From Pseudomonas wayambapalatensis (GTDB lineage: Bacteria > Pseudomonadota > Gammaproteobacteria > Pseudomonadales > Pseudomonadaceae), in assembly GCA_014268975.2 (NCBI GenBank), contig CP077096.1:3323501-3387500 (forward strand): DNA of 64,000 nucleotides, read 5' to 3'. The position numbers were made by a program, and so were the translations under genes. Positions within the stretch are counted from its first letter, which is position 1; each line of letters opens with the position of its first letter. A model generated the notes under the pieces. That model was not told the DNA's origin. It worked only from the letters and a program-made list of their open reading frames with translations, and did no database searches. This document shows positions 42,964 through 52,695 of this stretch, in pieces.

Positions 42964-45073
42964 GTTCATCTCCTCGGGCCTGGCCCAGGCGGATCAGTGC
43001 ATCGACCGCCGTGGTGGCATTGGCACCGACCATCAATGGGTTGACGTCCAGCTCCAGCAACTGGCTGGCGTTTTCGCAGGCGTAGTCGGCCACCGCGCGG
43101 ATCGCCGCCACCAGAACATCCAGGTCGGCCGGCGGACGCCCGCGGAAACCCTGCAGCAACCCGGCGCTGCGCAGCCCGAGCAAGGCCGCGCGGATGGCGC
43201 CATCGGTGGTGGGCAGCAGCAGGCTGGTGCTGTCCTTGAGCAATTCGACCAGCACCCCGCCCGCCCCGATGACCAGTGCCAGGGCAAAGCCGTTCTCGCG
43301 CTTGATGCCGACGATCAGCTCGGCCAACGCTGGCTCGGCCATCGGTTCGAGCAGTACTCGATCGAACGGCACCTGTGGCGCGTGGGCATGGATACGCTCG
43401 CGCATCTGGTGCAGCGCCGCCTCGAGCGCCCGGCCATCACGCAGGTTCAGCGCCACCGCGCCAGCTTCGGTCTTGTGCGGCAACTGTGCGCTGACCGCCT
43501 TGAGCACCAACGGAAAGCCGACAGTGGCCGAATCGGCCAGCGCCGAACCGGGCGTGCTCAGCCGACCGTCCGGGACCGGCAAGCCAAAGGGGCGCAGGGC
43601 CTGCTTGGACTGCCACTCGTCCAGCAAGCGGGTCTTGCCAGTCAGTGCCTGCGGGCACAACGGCACCAGCGCGGACTCGCCCAACGCCAGCAGGCGCTGT
43701 CGATTGGCCTGGTACTCAACGATCCGCCCCCAGGCCGCCAGGCCATCTTCCACGCCCTGCAACGCCGCGATGCCATGGGCATGCAGACGCTCACGGGCGC
43801 TGGCCGGCAGCAGCTCGGGGAAGGCCGAGGTGACAAAGCCGATCTTGCCGTGACGCGCCAGGGCCTGGCAGTACAGCGCCAGCAGCAGGTCGCACTCCTT
43901 GCGCTCGCCGGTGAACTCCGCCGGATAGTCGAGCACCAGCATCGCCGCATCGGCGTCGCTGCGCAGGGCGCTGTCGAGCATGCGCTGCAGCGCCTCGCCG
44001 TCGCCCCAGATGGCCGTGGTGAAGTCCAGCGGGTTGACCAGGTTGGCGTAGCTGGGCAGCACCTGGGCCAGCTCATCGACCTGGGTCTGCTCGAGCTTGG
44101 GCAGGCTCAGATGGTTGCGCTCGGCATAATCGGCGATCAGCCCGGCGTCACCGCCCGAGCAGGCCAGGGCAATCAGCCGGTCGCCCTGGGGCAACTGCCC
44201 GCAAGCGGCGGCCTTGAGGGTTTCGACGAAGCTTACCGGGCCGCTCACGCGAATCACGCCCAGGCGCTTGAACAAGGCGTCGTACAGCGCGTCGGAGCCA
44301 GACAGCGAGCTGGTGTGGCTGAGCGCAAGTTCGGCACCGATCTGCGACACGCCGGTCTTCAGCGCGATAATCGGCGTGCCGCGCTCCAGCGCCTTGTGCG
44401 CGGCGCGGGCAAAGCCGGGCACGTTCTTCAACCCTTCCAGATGCAGGCCGATGGCGGTGACGCGCGGATCGTCCAGCAGCACATCCATCAACTCGGCCAC
44501 GCCCAGCTGCGCCTGGTTGCCGACAGAGGCCATGTAGGCCACCGGCAGCGAACGGTCGCTCATCGACAGGTTGTAGGCGAAGTTGCCGCTCTGGGTGAGG
44601 ATCGCCACGCCCTTCTCGACCGTCTTGCCGCCATGGGCGACCGGCCACAGCGCGGCGCTGTGCAGGTAGTCGAGCAGGCCATAGCAGTTGGGGCCCAGCA
44701 AGGCCATGCTACCGGCCGCCTGCAGCAGGCGCTGCTGCAAGGCCTCGCCCTCGGCGCCACTTTCGGCGAAGCCCGAGGCATAGCAGATCGCGCCGCCGGC
44801 ACCGAGCGCGGCGAGCTGCTCGACGCAGGCCAGGGTCAGCTCGCGGTTGGTGGCGATGAACACGGCATCCGGGCCGCACGGCAGCTCGGCGACGCTGGCC
44901 ACGCACGGGATGCCATCGATGCTGGTGTGCTGCGGGTTGACCAGCCACATCGGGCCCTGGAACCCGCCTTCGGCGCAGCGCTTGAGGGCGCGGGCCATGC
45001 TGCGGCCACCGACGAAGGCCAGGTGCCGCGGCGCCAGCAGACGCTTGAGGTTGTCACGAATCGACTGCGACAT
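42956..45073 (-). CDS. Acyl-CoA synthetase, ADP-forming type
   Basis: 705 aa with the fused alpha-beta arrangement of the acetate-CoA ligase (ADP-forming)/PAT family. Residues about 1-130 are the CoA-binding domain (PRHLAFVGG, ICYASGFAE, LGPNCYG). The succinyl-CoA ligase-like part follows, with a probable phospho-His in LALSHTSSLSG. The C-terminal ATP-grasp domain includes FPLVLKAVSAQLPHKTEAGA and MAEPALAELIVGIKRE. It would activate a carboxylate formed in the arginine route. GGAG stands 8 bases before the ATG. It lies between acd and aruI in one operon. Confidence 0.85.
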   Translation of the reverse strand: MSQSIRDNLKRLLAPRHLAFVGGRSMARALKRCAEGGFQGPMWLVNPQHTSIDGIPCVASVAELPCGPDAVFIATNRELTLACVEQLAALGAGGAICYASGFAESGAEGEALQQRLLQAAGSMALLGPNCYGLLDYLHSAALWPVAHGGKTVEKGVAILTQSGNFAYNLSMSDRSLPVAYMASVGNQAQLGVAELMDVLLDDPRVTAIGLHLEGLKNVPGFARAAHKALERGTPIIALKTGVSQIGAELALSHTSSLSGSDALYDALFKRLGVIRVSGPVSFVETLKAAACGQLPQGDRLIALACSGGDAGLIADYAERNHLSLPKLEQTQVDELAQVLPSYANLVNPLDFTTAIWGDGEALQRMLDSALRSDADAAMLVLDYPAEFTGERKECDLLLALYCQALARHGKIGFVTSAFPELLPASARERLHAHGIAALQGVEDGLAAWGRIVEYQANRQRLLALGESALVPLCPQALTGKTRLLDEWQSKQALRPFGLPVPDGRLSTPGSALADSATVGFPLVLKAVSAQLPHKTEAGAVALNLRDGRALEAALHQMRERIHAHAPQVPFDRVLLEPMAEPALAELIVGIKRENGFALALVIGAGGVLVELLKDSTSLLLPTTDGAIRAALLGLRSAGLLQGFRGRPPADLDVLVAAIRAVADYACENASQLLELDVNPLMVGANATTAVDALIRLGQARGDEHA

Positions 45074-45091
45074 GAGTGTTCTCCAGCCCGA

Positions 45092-46252
45092 TCAGCGCAA
45101 CAGAGGGCGCAGCAGTTCGCGGGAAATGATGTGCCGCTGGATCTCCGATGTCCCCTCCCAGATCCGTTCGATTCGCGCGTTGCGCCAGATCCGCTCCACC
45201 GGCCCTTCGTCCATCAGGCCCATGCCACCGAAGATCTGTACCGCTTCGTCGGCGACCTTGCCCAACACTTCGCTGGCGAACAGCTTGGCCATGCCGGCCT
45301 CGCCATCGGTCATGCTGCCCTGGTCCATCTTCCAGGCGGTGTGCAGGGTCAGCAGCTCCGCAGCGCGGATCTGCGTGGCCATGTCGGCGAGCTTGAACGA
45401 CACGCCTTGATAGCTGCCGATCGGTTGGCCGAACTGCTTGCGATCCGCCGACCACTGCAGCGACAGGTCCAGTGCCCGCTGGGCCTGGCCGACGCAGTTG
45501 GCGGCGACCATCACCCGCCCGGCGGTCAGCCAGGCGTTGGCCACTTCCCAGCCCTTGCCGACCTCGCCCAGCACCTTGCTGGCGGGCACCTTGCAGTCGT
45601 CGAAGAACAGCTCGTAGGTGTGATAGCCACGGTTGCTCACGCACTTGGGCCCACGGCGGATGGTCATGCCGGGGGTGCCGCGATCGACCAGGAAAGCGGT
45701 CACGGCATTGCGCTTGCGGCCGTTGTGCTCGTAGGTGTCGGTGACGGCGAAGACGATGGCGAAGTCGGCATGCCCGGCATGGCTGATGAAGTGCTTGCTG
45801 CCGTTGATCACGAAGTCGTCGCCCTGGCGCACGGCGCGAGTCTTGATGGCGTTGGCATCGGAGCCGGCGCCAGGTTCGGTGAGGGCGAAGCAATCGATCT
45901 TCTCGCCCTGCACGCTGGGCAGCAGGTAGTCGTTGATCTGCTCATCCTTGCAGGCCATGAGAATCTTCGAAGGGCGTGCGACGAACACGTGCACAGCCCA
46001 GGAAACCTTGGACAACTCACGCTCGATCAGCGCCTGGGACAGGTAGTCCAACCCGCCACCGCCGACTTCCTCGGGCATGTTGAAGGCATAGAAGCCTGCG
46101 GCGATGGCCTTGCCGCGGATCTGCGCGGCAAGCTCGGGCGACACCGCGTCGGCGCGGTCGACCTCTTCCTCGTGGGGCAGCAGCTCCTTGGCGACGAAAC
46201 TGCGTACCGCTTCCACCAACATTTCTTGTTCTTGGGTCAGTTGGAAATTCAT
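45092..46252 (-). CDS. Acyl-CoA dehydrogenase
   Basis: 386 aa of usual length. FALTEPGAGSDA (FAD/substrate-binding), FVINGSKHFISHAGHAD, and the C-terminal QIFGGMGLMDEGPVERIWRNARI with RIWEGTSEIQ are the family signatures. The catalytic Glu is expected in the last region. It introduces an alpha,beta double bond in an acyl-CoA in the cytosol, passing electrons to ETF. In the ech-acd-acs-aruI-aruH operon it would degrade the acyl-CoA made by the synthetase. Substrate not deducible; a guanidino- or C4-C5 acyl-CoA is possible. Confidence 0.9.
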   Translation of the reverse strand: MNFQLTQEQEMLVEAVRSFVAKELLPHEEEVDRADAVSPELAAQIRGKAIAAGFYAFNMPEEVGGGGLDYLSQALIERELSKVSWAVHVFVARPSKILMACKDEQINDYLLPSVQGEKIDCFALTEPGAGSDANAIKTRAVRQGDDFVINGSKHFISHAGHADFAIVFAVTDTYEHNGRKRNAVTAFLVDRGTPGMTIRRGPKCVSNRGYHTYELFFDDCKVPASKVLGEVGKGWEVANAWLTAGRVMVAANCVGQAQRALDLSLQWSADRKQFGQPIGSYQGVSFKLADMATQIRAAELLTLHTAWKMDQGSMTDGEAGMAKLFASEVLGKVADEAVQIFGGMGLMDEGPVERIWRNARIERIWEGTSEIQRHIISRELLRPLLR

Positions 46253-46294
46253 CTGGCATGGTCCTGAAGAAGGTACTGGGGAGGTGCTGAGAGA

Positions 46295-47077
46295 TCATTT
46301 ACCGACGAAGCGCGCGGGCCTGCGCTCGACGGAGGCGCGCAGTGCCTCGGCACCGTCCTCGCTGCGCCCGCACAGCAGCCCGGCGGCCAGCTCCGCCGCC
46401 AATTGCTCGGCCAGGGTGCGCTGGGCACCGTCGCGGATCAGGCGCTTGGTCTGGGCGAAGGCGAAGGTCGGGCCCTGGGCCAGGCGTGAGGCGAGTTCGG
46501 CGGTGACGGTCAACAGTTGGTCGTCGGCGCAGACTTCGCCCACCAGGCCTGCGGCGAGCGCCCGTTCGGCGCCCCACAACTCGTCGAGGAACAGCAGGCG
46601 CTTGGCCTGCTCGCTGCCGATCAGCCGCGGCAGGTGCCAACTGGCGCCCGCATCGGGGCTGTAGGCCATGCTGGTGTAGCCGGCCTTGAAGCGCGCCGAA
46701 GCGGCGGCGATGCGCAGGTCGCAGCACAGGGTCAGGTCCATGCCGGCGCCGACAGCGGTGCCGTTGATCGCGGCGACGGTGGGTTTGTCGAGGGTGTGCA
46801 GGCGCTGCATCAGGGCATGGGCGGTTTCGGTCCAGCCGTAGCTTTCCAGGGCGCCGCGGGCTTCGGCCTCGGCCCATTCGGCAAGGTCAGCCCCGGCGCA
46901 GAAGCTGCGCCCGCTGCCGGTCAGCACCACCACGCGCACGGCGGGGTCGGCGTTGAAGTCTTCGAGCAGGCTGTGCAGGTGCTTGAGGGTGGGGATGTCC
47001 AGGGCATTGCGCTGGTCGGGGCGGTTGAGCGTGATCCAGGCGACACCGGCTTCGAGGGTGGTCAACAGGCTGGTCAT
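46295..47077 (-). CDS. Crotonase-family enoyl-CoA hydratase/isomerase
   Basis: 260 aa. The oxyanion-hole signatures are SFCAGADLAEW and GTAVGAGMDLTLCCDL. The third motif reads MAYSPDAGASWHLPRLIG: an Asp where PaaG-type isomerases have their catalytic Asp, and without the classical Glu144. It may therefore isomerise rather than hydrate. First gene of the operon, with a TetR-type dyad 46-61 bases before the start. Gap of 42 bases to acd. Confidence 0.87.
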   Translation of the reverse strand: MTSLLTTLEAGVAWITLNRPDQRNALDIPTLKHLHSLLEDFNADPAVRVVVLTGSGRSFCAGADLAEWAEAEARGALESYGWTETAHALMQRLHTLDKPTVAAINGTAVGAGMDLTLCCDLRIAAASARFKAGYTSMAYSPDAGASWHLPRLIGSEQAKRLLFLDELWGAERALAAGLVGEVCADDQLLTVTAELASRLAQGPTFAFAQTKRLIRDGAQRTLAEQLAAELAAGLLCGRSEDGAEALRASVERRPARFVGK

Positions 47078-47122
47078 GGGAAGCCTCGAGTTGTTGTGGT
47101 TGGGGTGGGCTTGGGCGAGATA

Positions 47123-47138
47123 CTAAACGAGTGTTCAA
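47123..47138. promoter_or_regulatory. TetR-type operator before the ech-acd-acs-aruI-aruH operon
   Basis: CTAAACGAGTGTTCAA is an imperfect dyad of the form YTRAAC-N4-GTWCAA. The same pattern, with 18 of 21 bases matching when the CAAGG flank is included, occurs at 53367 between the divergent tetR and ech2 genes 6 kb away. The position just upstream of ech fits repression of this operon by that TetR protein. Confidence 0.68.
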
Positions 47139-47207
47139 CAAGGCGGCAATCGGCGGATATGGGGCTGTTACAACTTCGAACAATCGGGATTTTGGGGTGT
47201 TGCGCAG

Positions 47208-47278
47208 GGCCTTTTCGCGGGCAAGCCCGCTCCTACAGAGATCACATCTGTAGGAGCGGGCTTGCCCGCGAAAAGGCC
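47208..47278. repeat. REP pair with 31-base perfect arms
   Basis: Two perfectly complementary 31-base arms (47208-47238 and 47248-47278), each a REP element plus the flank GGCCTTT or its complement, surround a 9-base spacer. The structure lies directly after the permease stop, between that gene and the ech operon promoter. It could fold a very strong stem at the permease mRNA end. Confidence 0.9.
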
Positions 47279-47296
47279 AGTGGCCTCAGCGAAGAT

Positions 47297-48709
47297 TCAA
47301 ACCCCAGGCGCCGTCGGCACCAAGGTCTGCGAACGCTTGCGGTTCATCACGAAGTACGCCAGGTAGCACAGGGCAATGAAGCCAAAGCCCCAGTACAGCG
47401 ACGGCCTCTGCGTTTCATCCAGTGCCAGGAACACGAACAGCGAGCTGCACAGGGTGATGCACAGCAGCGGGATCAGCGGGTACAGAGGCGCGCGGTACTT
47501 GATGTCCTCGAGCTTGCCGCCCTCGCGCAGGAACGTACGGCGGAAGCGGTATTGCGCCAGGGCGATGACGATCCAGGTCACGGTCCCGGACATCCCGCTC
47601 ACCGCCATCAGCACCATGAACAAGGTGTCGGCGGCAATGAAACTGGTCATCAGCGACACCAGGGCAAAGCACAGGGTGATGCTCAGCGCCCGCAGCGGTA
47701 CACCGCGCGAGCTCAGTGGCGACAGGCTTTTCGGCGCCATGCCGCTCTTGGACATGGCCCAGAGGATGCGCGTGGAGGCGTACAGTCCGGAGTTGCCCAC
47801 CGAAAGAATGGCGGTAAGGATGACGAAGTTCATCAGGTCGGCCGCGTACGGGATGCCGACCATGTCGAACACCTGCACGAACGGGCTTTCCATCAGCCCG
47901 GCCTGCTGCCACGGCACGATGGCCGACAGTACCGCGATGGCCAGCACGTAGAAGATCAGTACGCGGAACACCACGTTGCGCACCGCCCTTGGGATGCTCT
48001 TTTCCGGCTGGTCGGTCTCGCCTGCCGCCACCCCCATGATCTCGCAGCCCTGGAAGGCGTAGACCACGGTCATCATCACCGCGAATACCGCTGGCAGCCC
48101 GTTGGGGAACAGCGAGTCGCCAACCAGGTTGTCGAGCATCGGCGCCGGTGCGCCGCTGGTCAGCGGGATGGCGCCGAAGATGACCAGGATGCCGACGATG
48201 ATAAAGCCCAGGATCGCCGCCACCTTCACCCCCGAGAACCAATATTCGGCCTCACCGAACGCCCGGGTGGCCAGGGCGTTGAGACCGAACAGCACGGCAA
48301 CGAACAGCGCCGACCAGTACCAGATCGGCACCTCGGGGAACCAACGGGTCATCAGCATGCCGGCGGCGGTGAACTCAAGGCCCACGGTGGTGGCCCAGCT
48401 CATCCAGTACACCCAGCCGATCATGAAGCCCGTGGCCGGGCCGATGTACTTCGTCGCATGGGCCTGGAACGAGCCCGATACCGGCATCTGCACCGAGAGC
48501 TCACCCAGGCAGACCATCACCAGGTACATCAGCAAGCCTGCCACCAGGTAAGCCAGGATTGCGCCCATCGGGCCACCCTGGTTGATGGTCACCCCAGAGC
48601 CCATGAACAGGCCGGTGCCGATCACGCCGCCCAACGACAACATGAAGATATGCCGGCTCTTGAGCGCGCGAGTGAGGTGGATGCCTTTGCGTTCGGAGGG
48701 CTCAGACAT
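47297..48709 (-). CDS. APC-family amino acid permease
   Basis: 470 aa from the ATG at 48709. The start of helix 1, MLSLGGVIGTGLFMGSG, is typical of the AAT branch (LysP, GabP, AroP, ProY). About 12 hydrophobic segments with GWVYWMSWATTVGLEFTAAG in the middle. In this locus, arginine or a related cationic/omega-amino acid is the likely import substrate (inference from aruH/aruI and the two-component genes). The 166-base leader upstream holds a spaced 8-base inverted repeat (TCCAATAA ... TTATTGGA, 48769-48819), a possible AruR site. Confidence 0.85.
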   Translation of the reverse strand: MSEPSERKGIHLTRALKSRHIFMLSLGGVIGTGLFMGSGVTINQGGPMGAILAYLVAGLLMYLVMVCLGELSVQMPVSGSFQAHATKYIGPATGFMIGWVYWMSWATTVGLEFTAAGMLMTRWFPEVPIWYWSALFVAVLFGLNALATRAFGEAEYWFSGVKVAAILGFIIVGILVIFGAIPLTSGAPAPMLDNLVGDSLFPNGLPAVFAVMMTVVYAFQGCEIMGVAAGETDQPEKSIPRAVRNVVFRVLIFYVLAIAVLSAIVPWQQAGLMESPFVQVFDMVGIPYAADLMNFVILTAILSVGNSGLYASTRILWAMSKSGMAPKSLSPLSSRGVPLRALSITLCFALVSLMTSFIAADTLFMVLMAVSGMSGTVTWIVIALAQYRFRRTFLREGGKLEDIKYRAPLYPLIPLLCITLCSSLFVFLALDETQRPSLYWGFGFIALCYLAYFVMNRKRSQTLVPTAPGV

Positions 48710-48875
48710 GACGCACCTCCACAATAATGGCGTTGGGCTGAGCTTTGGGACCTTTCATTATTCTTATCTCCAATAAGCCTGACGGACCGCGAACCACACG
48801 GTTGCCCTGGATTATTGGAAAGCGATGTAAGCGGACGTTGAAGCTGAAGATCGAAGATGTAAAAAGTCGTAAGAA

Positions 48876-51134
48876 TTATGTACGACCGCTCTGCATCAGC
48901 CGTTCCAGCAACCTGCGTGCCTCGTCCAATGCCCTCTGCAGGGGCTGCTCCAACCCTTGAAGCGCCGGGGCGTCCAGCGCCACCGCCACGGCCTCGACAC
49001 GCCGCAACGTCGTGGCTAACCCGCACAACCCCAGCGAATCGCTGCTGCCGGCCAGGCGATGGGCCAGGTCCGCAGCCTGGGTGCAATCGCCGAGCCGCAG
49101 TGCATCGAGCAATGCCCCGCGTTGCTCGTCGAGCCCTTGGCGCAGCACAGCCAACAGCCCCTGGACTTTCTGCTCCCCCAGCAACTGGCGATGGGTCTGC
49201 AGCAGGGCCAGGTCGAGGGCGGTGTCCGGGGCGGTCACTGTCGGCAGCGGCTCGACCTGCGCCAGTGCACGACGCAGGCTGTCCAGGCGCAACGGCTTGG
49301 CCAGCACCCCCTGCATCCCGGCTTCCAGGTAGCCGCGTACCACGGCCGGTTGCACGCCCGCCGTCAGGGCCAGGATTCGCGTCTGCCGATTCGGCCCGGC
49401 GCCAGCGCGCAGTCGCCGGCACAAATCGACACCGCTCATGCCCGGCAGGTGCACATCCAGCAGCAGCAGGTCGAAGGGTCGTTGCGCGCAGACCGCCAGC
49501 GCCTGCGTCGCATCCTCGGCGAAGCTGACACGGTGCCCGTCACGCTCGAGCAAGCCGCCCGCCACCTCGCGGTTGAGCGCCACATCCTCGACCACCAGGA
49601 TCTCGAGGGCAGGCGAAAGCCCCTGGCTGGCGGACTCGGCGGCAACGTCGCGGCCCGCGGGCAGTTCCACCTCGAACCAGAAGCAACTGCCCTGACCTTC
49701 GCGGCTGTCCACGCCGATCCGACCGCCCAGGCGTCCGATCAGGTGCTTGCAGATTGCAAGCCCCAATCCTGTGCCGCCGTAACGCCTAGCCACGGTTTCG
49801 CTGGCCTGGGTAAAACGCTCGAAGATCCGCGCCTGCATCGCCGGGGCGATGCCGATACCGTCATCGCTGACCTGCACCCGCACCCACTGGCGCTGCGCCT
49901 GCAGCACTTGCACCTCAAGGCTGACCCGCCCGCCTTCGGTGAACTTGATCGCGTTGGCCAGCAGGTTGCTCAGCACCTGGCGCAAGTACTGCTCGGCACC
50001 GAACTGATGCGCAGCCAGCCGGGTATCGACATGGCAGTCCAGCTCGGTGCCATTGGCCGTGGCGCGGGGTTCGAGCAGCGTCAGCACCTCGCCGCAGAGC
50101 CGGCGCAAGGAGAAGTCCACAGGTTCGGGATGGCTTTCGCCCTCTTCCAGGCGGGCAAAGAACAACACCTCGTTGAGGATCGCCGACAAGCCCTCGCCCG
50201 CCTTGTACAGCGCCTCCAGACGCCTGCTTGCCTGAGGGTCGAGGCTGCTGCCACGCAGCAACTCGGCCATGCCGAGAATACCGTTGAGCGGGGTGCGCAA
50301 CTCATGGCTCATGGTCGCCAGGAAGCGCGACTTGGCCAGGTTCGCCGCCTCCGCCTCATCCTTGGCACGCGCCAGGCTTTCGGTGCGCCGCTCGACCATG
50401 GCTTGCAACTCGTCACGTTTGCCCTGCAAGGCCAGGCGGTCCTGCTCGCGACGGTCGATATCGCTCAGGATCGCCCGGCGCATGTCGTCCAGGGCATGGG
50501 CCACGGTATCGATCTCGTCCACCCGGGCCGAGCGGCGCTTGTCCAGGCGCAGCGGCTCCTGCCAGTGGCCTGCAGCGACACGCCGGGCGAACTCGGCCAT
50601 CACCTGCAGATGGCGCGTGACCAAGCGATAGAACAACCCCGACAGCGCCACGGCCAAACCGCAGAGAAACACGCTCATCCACAGCAGGCTGGTCAGCCCG
50701 GTGGCGAACAGGCGCTGGTGCACCGCGCCCAGGTCGATGCTCACCTCCAGCGTGCCAAGGTGCCTCGTCGGCCCGGTGGGCGGCTGGAAATCCAGGGCGA
50801 AGCGCTCGATGCGCAGCGGCCCCGCAGGTTCTGCCTGGCCTTGCAGCAGCTGGAAGTCGCTGCTGTCCAGCCGCACCCGTGCCACATCGGAGAAGTCCAC
50901 CAACCCGCGCAACTGCACGTTGAGCTGCTCCTGGTCCAGGTCCCACAGGCTGCGCTCCAGGCTCGCCAGGTAACCGGCGCGGATCAGTTCCATGCGCGCG
51001 TCGATATCGCGCATCTCGCGGCGGTACTCGAAATACAGCTGCACGGCGCTGGCCAGCACGGTGAAGCACAGGCTGAACAGCAGGATGAACAGCAGCAGGC
51101 GGCGCAGCAGGCCATCGGCACGCAGGCGGATCAT
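48876..51134 (-). CDS. aruS: Hybrid sensor histidine kinase with receiver and HPt domains (AruS-like)
   Basis: 752 aa. Two membrane helices (about residues 12-30 and 147-167) frame a periplasmic domain, followed by HAMP and a coiled coil. The dimerisation domain carries the phospho-accepting H277 in [11 protein letters not shown], the ATPase has NAIKFTEGG and [11 protein letters not shown], a receiver contains the phospho-Asp in [12 protein letters not shown], and the HPt ends the protein with [12 protein letters not shown]. It relays phosphate to the response regulator encoded at 51.9 kb. The start overlaps the upstream binding-protein gene as ATGA. The AruS name rests on synteny with aruHI. 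Confidence 0.85.
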   Translation of the reverse strand: MIRLRADGLLRRLLLFILLFSLCFTVLASAVQLYFEYRREMRDIDARMELIRAGYLASLERSLWDLDQEQLNVQLRGLVDFSDVARVRLDSSDFQLLQGQAEPAGPLRIERFALDFQPPTGPTRHLGTLEVSIDLGAVHQRLFATGLTSLLWMSVFLCGLAVALSGLFYRLVTRHLQVMAEFARRVAAGHWQEPLRLDKRRSARVDEIDTVAHALDDMRRAILSDIDRREQDRLALQGKRDELQAMVERRTESLARAKDEAEAANLAKSRFLATMSHELRTPLNGILGMAELLRGSSLDPQASRRLEALYKAGEGLSAILNEVLFFARLEEGESHPEPVDFSLRRLCGEVLTLLEPRATANGTELDCHVDTRLAAHQFGAEQYLRQVLSNLLANAIKFTEGGRVSLEVQVLQAQRQWVRVQVSDDGIGIAPAMQARIFERFTQASETVARRYGGTGLGLAICKHLIGRLGGRIGVDSREGQGSCFWFEVELPAGRDVAAESASQGLSPALEILVVEDVALNREVAGGLLERDGHRVSFAEDATQALAVCAQRPFDLLLLDVHLPGMSGVDLCRRLRAGAGPNRQTRILALTAGVQPAVVRGYLEAGMQGVLAKPLRLDSLRRALAQVEPLPTVTAPDTALDLALLQTHRQLLGEQKVQGLLAVLRQGLDEQRGALLDALRLGDCTQAADLAHRLAGSSDSLGLCGLATTLRRVEAVAVALDAPALQGLEQPLQRALDEARRLLERLMQSGRT

Positions 51135-51904
51135 CGTGCAGCTGCCGGTTGCGCGATCATGTCGCGGTAGGTCACTTCGCTCTGATGCAGCCAGTTGTCG
51201 ATCTCGCCGCGCTCGGTCATTTGCTGCAACTGCGCGTCGATCTCGTCCATGCGCAGGCTCAAGGGGCTATGGCGCGAGACTGCGACACGCAGGTAGTCGA
51301 CACTCAGCGCCGCAGGCAGGGCCTGGATATCGCCCGCACCGGGCAGGTGCTCGACGAACAGCTCGCCCGTGCGCCGCTCCTGGATCACGAAATCGATGCG
51401 CCCGCGAATCAACTTGCCAAAATTCTGCTGACTGGACGACACCCATTCGATGTTCTGGTGACGGGCAACGAAACGGTCGAAGGCCGGGCCGTAGCTTTCG
51501 CCGAACAGCAGCCCGCCGCGATAGCGGGCAAGATCGTCGAGCCGCTCGAAACGTACCGGCCGCTTGCGGTTGACGAACACCGCGACCTCCTCGCGCAGCA
51601 CCGGCACACGGGAGAAGCGCATGCCTTGGTCACGTTGCTCGCTGCTGTAGGCCAGCACCACATCCACCCGCCCTTCGGCCGCGTCAAGCAGGCAGCGCTT
51701 CCAGTTGCCCAGCACCACGATCTGCACCTCCAGCCCCAGGCGTGCGAACAACTCGCGCACCACCGTCGGCGCCAGGCCCCGCACCTGCTTGCCATCACTC
51801 CAGGATACCGGCGGGTACACCGGATAGTCGCAATAGCGCACCGGCTGCCCGGCGAATGCCGGCAGGCTCAACAGCCACAGGCCCAGGCAGCACAGGCCGC
51901 GCAT
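51131..51904 (-). CDS. Periplasmic SBP3-like sensor partner
   Basis: 257 aa with a signal peptide (about residues 1-18, cleavage after AFA). The body follows the amino acid-binding fold of SBP family 3: PVSWSDGKQVRGLAPTVV, LGLEVQIVVLGNWKRCLLDA, RVDVVLAYSSE. No ABC permease adjoins; instead its TGA overlaps the ATG of the sensor kinase, and the response regulator gene precedes it by 4 bases. It is therefore more likely a ligand sensor for the kinase than a transport component. In BvgS-like kinases this domain is fused; here it is separate. Confidence 0.83.
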   Translation of the reverse strand: MRGLCCLGLWLLSLPAFAGQPVRYCDYPVYPPVSWSDGKQVRGLAPTVVRELFARLGLEVQIVVLGNWKRCLLDAAEGRVDVVLAYSSEQRDQGMRFSRVPVLREEVAVFVNRKRPVRFERLDDLARYRGGLLFGESYGPAFDRFVARHQNIEWVSSSQQNFGKLIRGRIDFVIQERRTGELFVEHLPGAGDIQALPAALSVDYLRVAVSRHSPLSLRMDEIDAQLQQMTERGEIDNWLHQSEVTYRDMIAQPAAAR

Positions 51905-51908
51905 GATC

Positions 51909-52625
51909 TCAGGCCGCCACGCTGGCGGTGAACAGATAGCCGGTGCCGTGGATGGTGATGATCAGTTGCGGTTCGGCCGGGTCGTCGTGCAACTTGCGCC
52001 GCAGACGGCCGACCAGCACGTCGATGGAACGGTCGTTGGGCACCCATTCGCGGTTGCGGATCTGGTCCATCAACTGGTCGCGGCTGAGGGTATGGCCGCT
52101 GTTGCGCAGGAACACGCTGAGGAGTTGGAACTCGCCATGGGTCAGCAGGGTTTCACCGCCCTGCGGGTCGATCAACCGGCGCCGGTCGCTGTCCAGCGCC
52201 CAGTCGGCGAACTGCTTGAGGCAAGGGCTGGCGATGGTGCCAGGGCGGCTTGCCTGGGCGTGGCGCACGCGGCGGATCAGGTTCTTGGCCCGCGACACCA
52301 GTTCGCGCGGGTTGAGCGGCTTGATCACGTAGTCGTCGGCGCCGCATTCAAGGCCGACGATGCGGTCGATATCATCGTTGCGTCCGGTGATCAGGATGAT
52401 GCCGACTTCCGAGCGCACCCGCAGCTCGCGGGTCAGGGTCAGGCCGTCCTTGCCCGGCAGGCGGATGTCGAGCATGACCAGGTCCACCGGCTGGCTGGCC
52501 AGGCAGCGCTCGGCCTCTTCGGCGGTGTCGGCGCAGCGTACGTCGTAGCCTTCCCGCGAGAGATAGGCCTGCAACAGGTCACGAATGAGCGGATCGTCGT
52601 CGACGACCAGTACCCGAGGTGTCAT
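51909..52625 (-). CDS. aruR: OmpR-type response regulator (AruR-like)
   Basis: 238 aa. Receiver domain at residues 1-120 with the acidic pair in VLVVDDDPL, the phospho-Asp in DLVMLDIRLPGKDG and the Lys in DYVIKPLNPREL. The C-terminal winged helix has GGETLLTHGEFQLLSVFL and VPNDRSIDVLVGRLRRKL. It should activate the arginine transaminase genes and the permease on phosphorylation by the hybrid kinase, as in P. aeruginosa AruRS (established there). It is the first gene of the three-gene set. Confidence 0.87.
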   Translation of the reverse strand: MTPRVLVVDDDPLIRDLLQAYLSREGYDVRCADTAEEAERCLASQPVDLVMLDIRLPGKDGLTLTRELRVRSEVGIILITGRNDDIDRIVGLECGADDYVIKPLNPRELVSRAKNLIRRVRHAQASRPGTIASPCLKQFADWALDSDRRRLIDPQGGETLLTHGEFQLLSVFLRNSGHTLSRDQLMDQIRNREWVPNDRSIDVLVGRLRRKLHDDPAEPQLIITIHGTGYLFTASVAA

Positions 52626-52695
52626 TGCGTGTGGTCTCTTCTTTGATGTTGTTCTGAAACCCGCGCCAGCAGCCTACCCGGTACTGAACGACCGA

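Noticed and set aside
42911..46267. Open frame of 1118 codons on the + strand
   Set aside because: Antisense to acs and acd, whose family motifs are unmistakable; composition is that of a frame shadow.
46517..48727. Open frame of 736 codons on the + strand
   Set aside because: Antisense to ech and the APC permease and crossing the REP pair; no family features.
49059..51170. Open frame of 703 codons on the + strand
   Set aside because: Antisense to the hybrid kinase; no domain recognisable.
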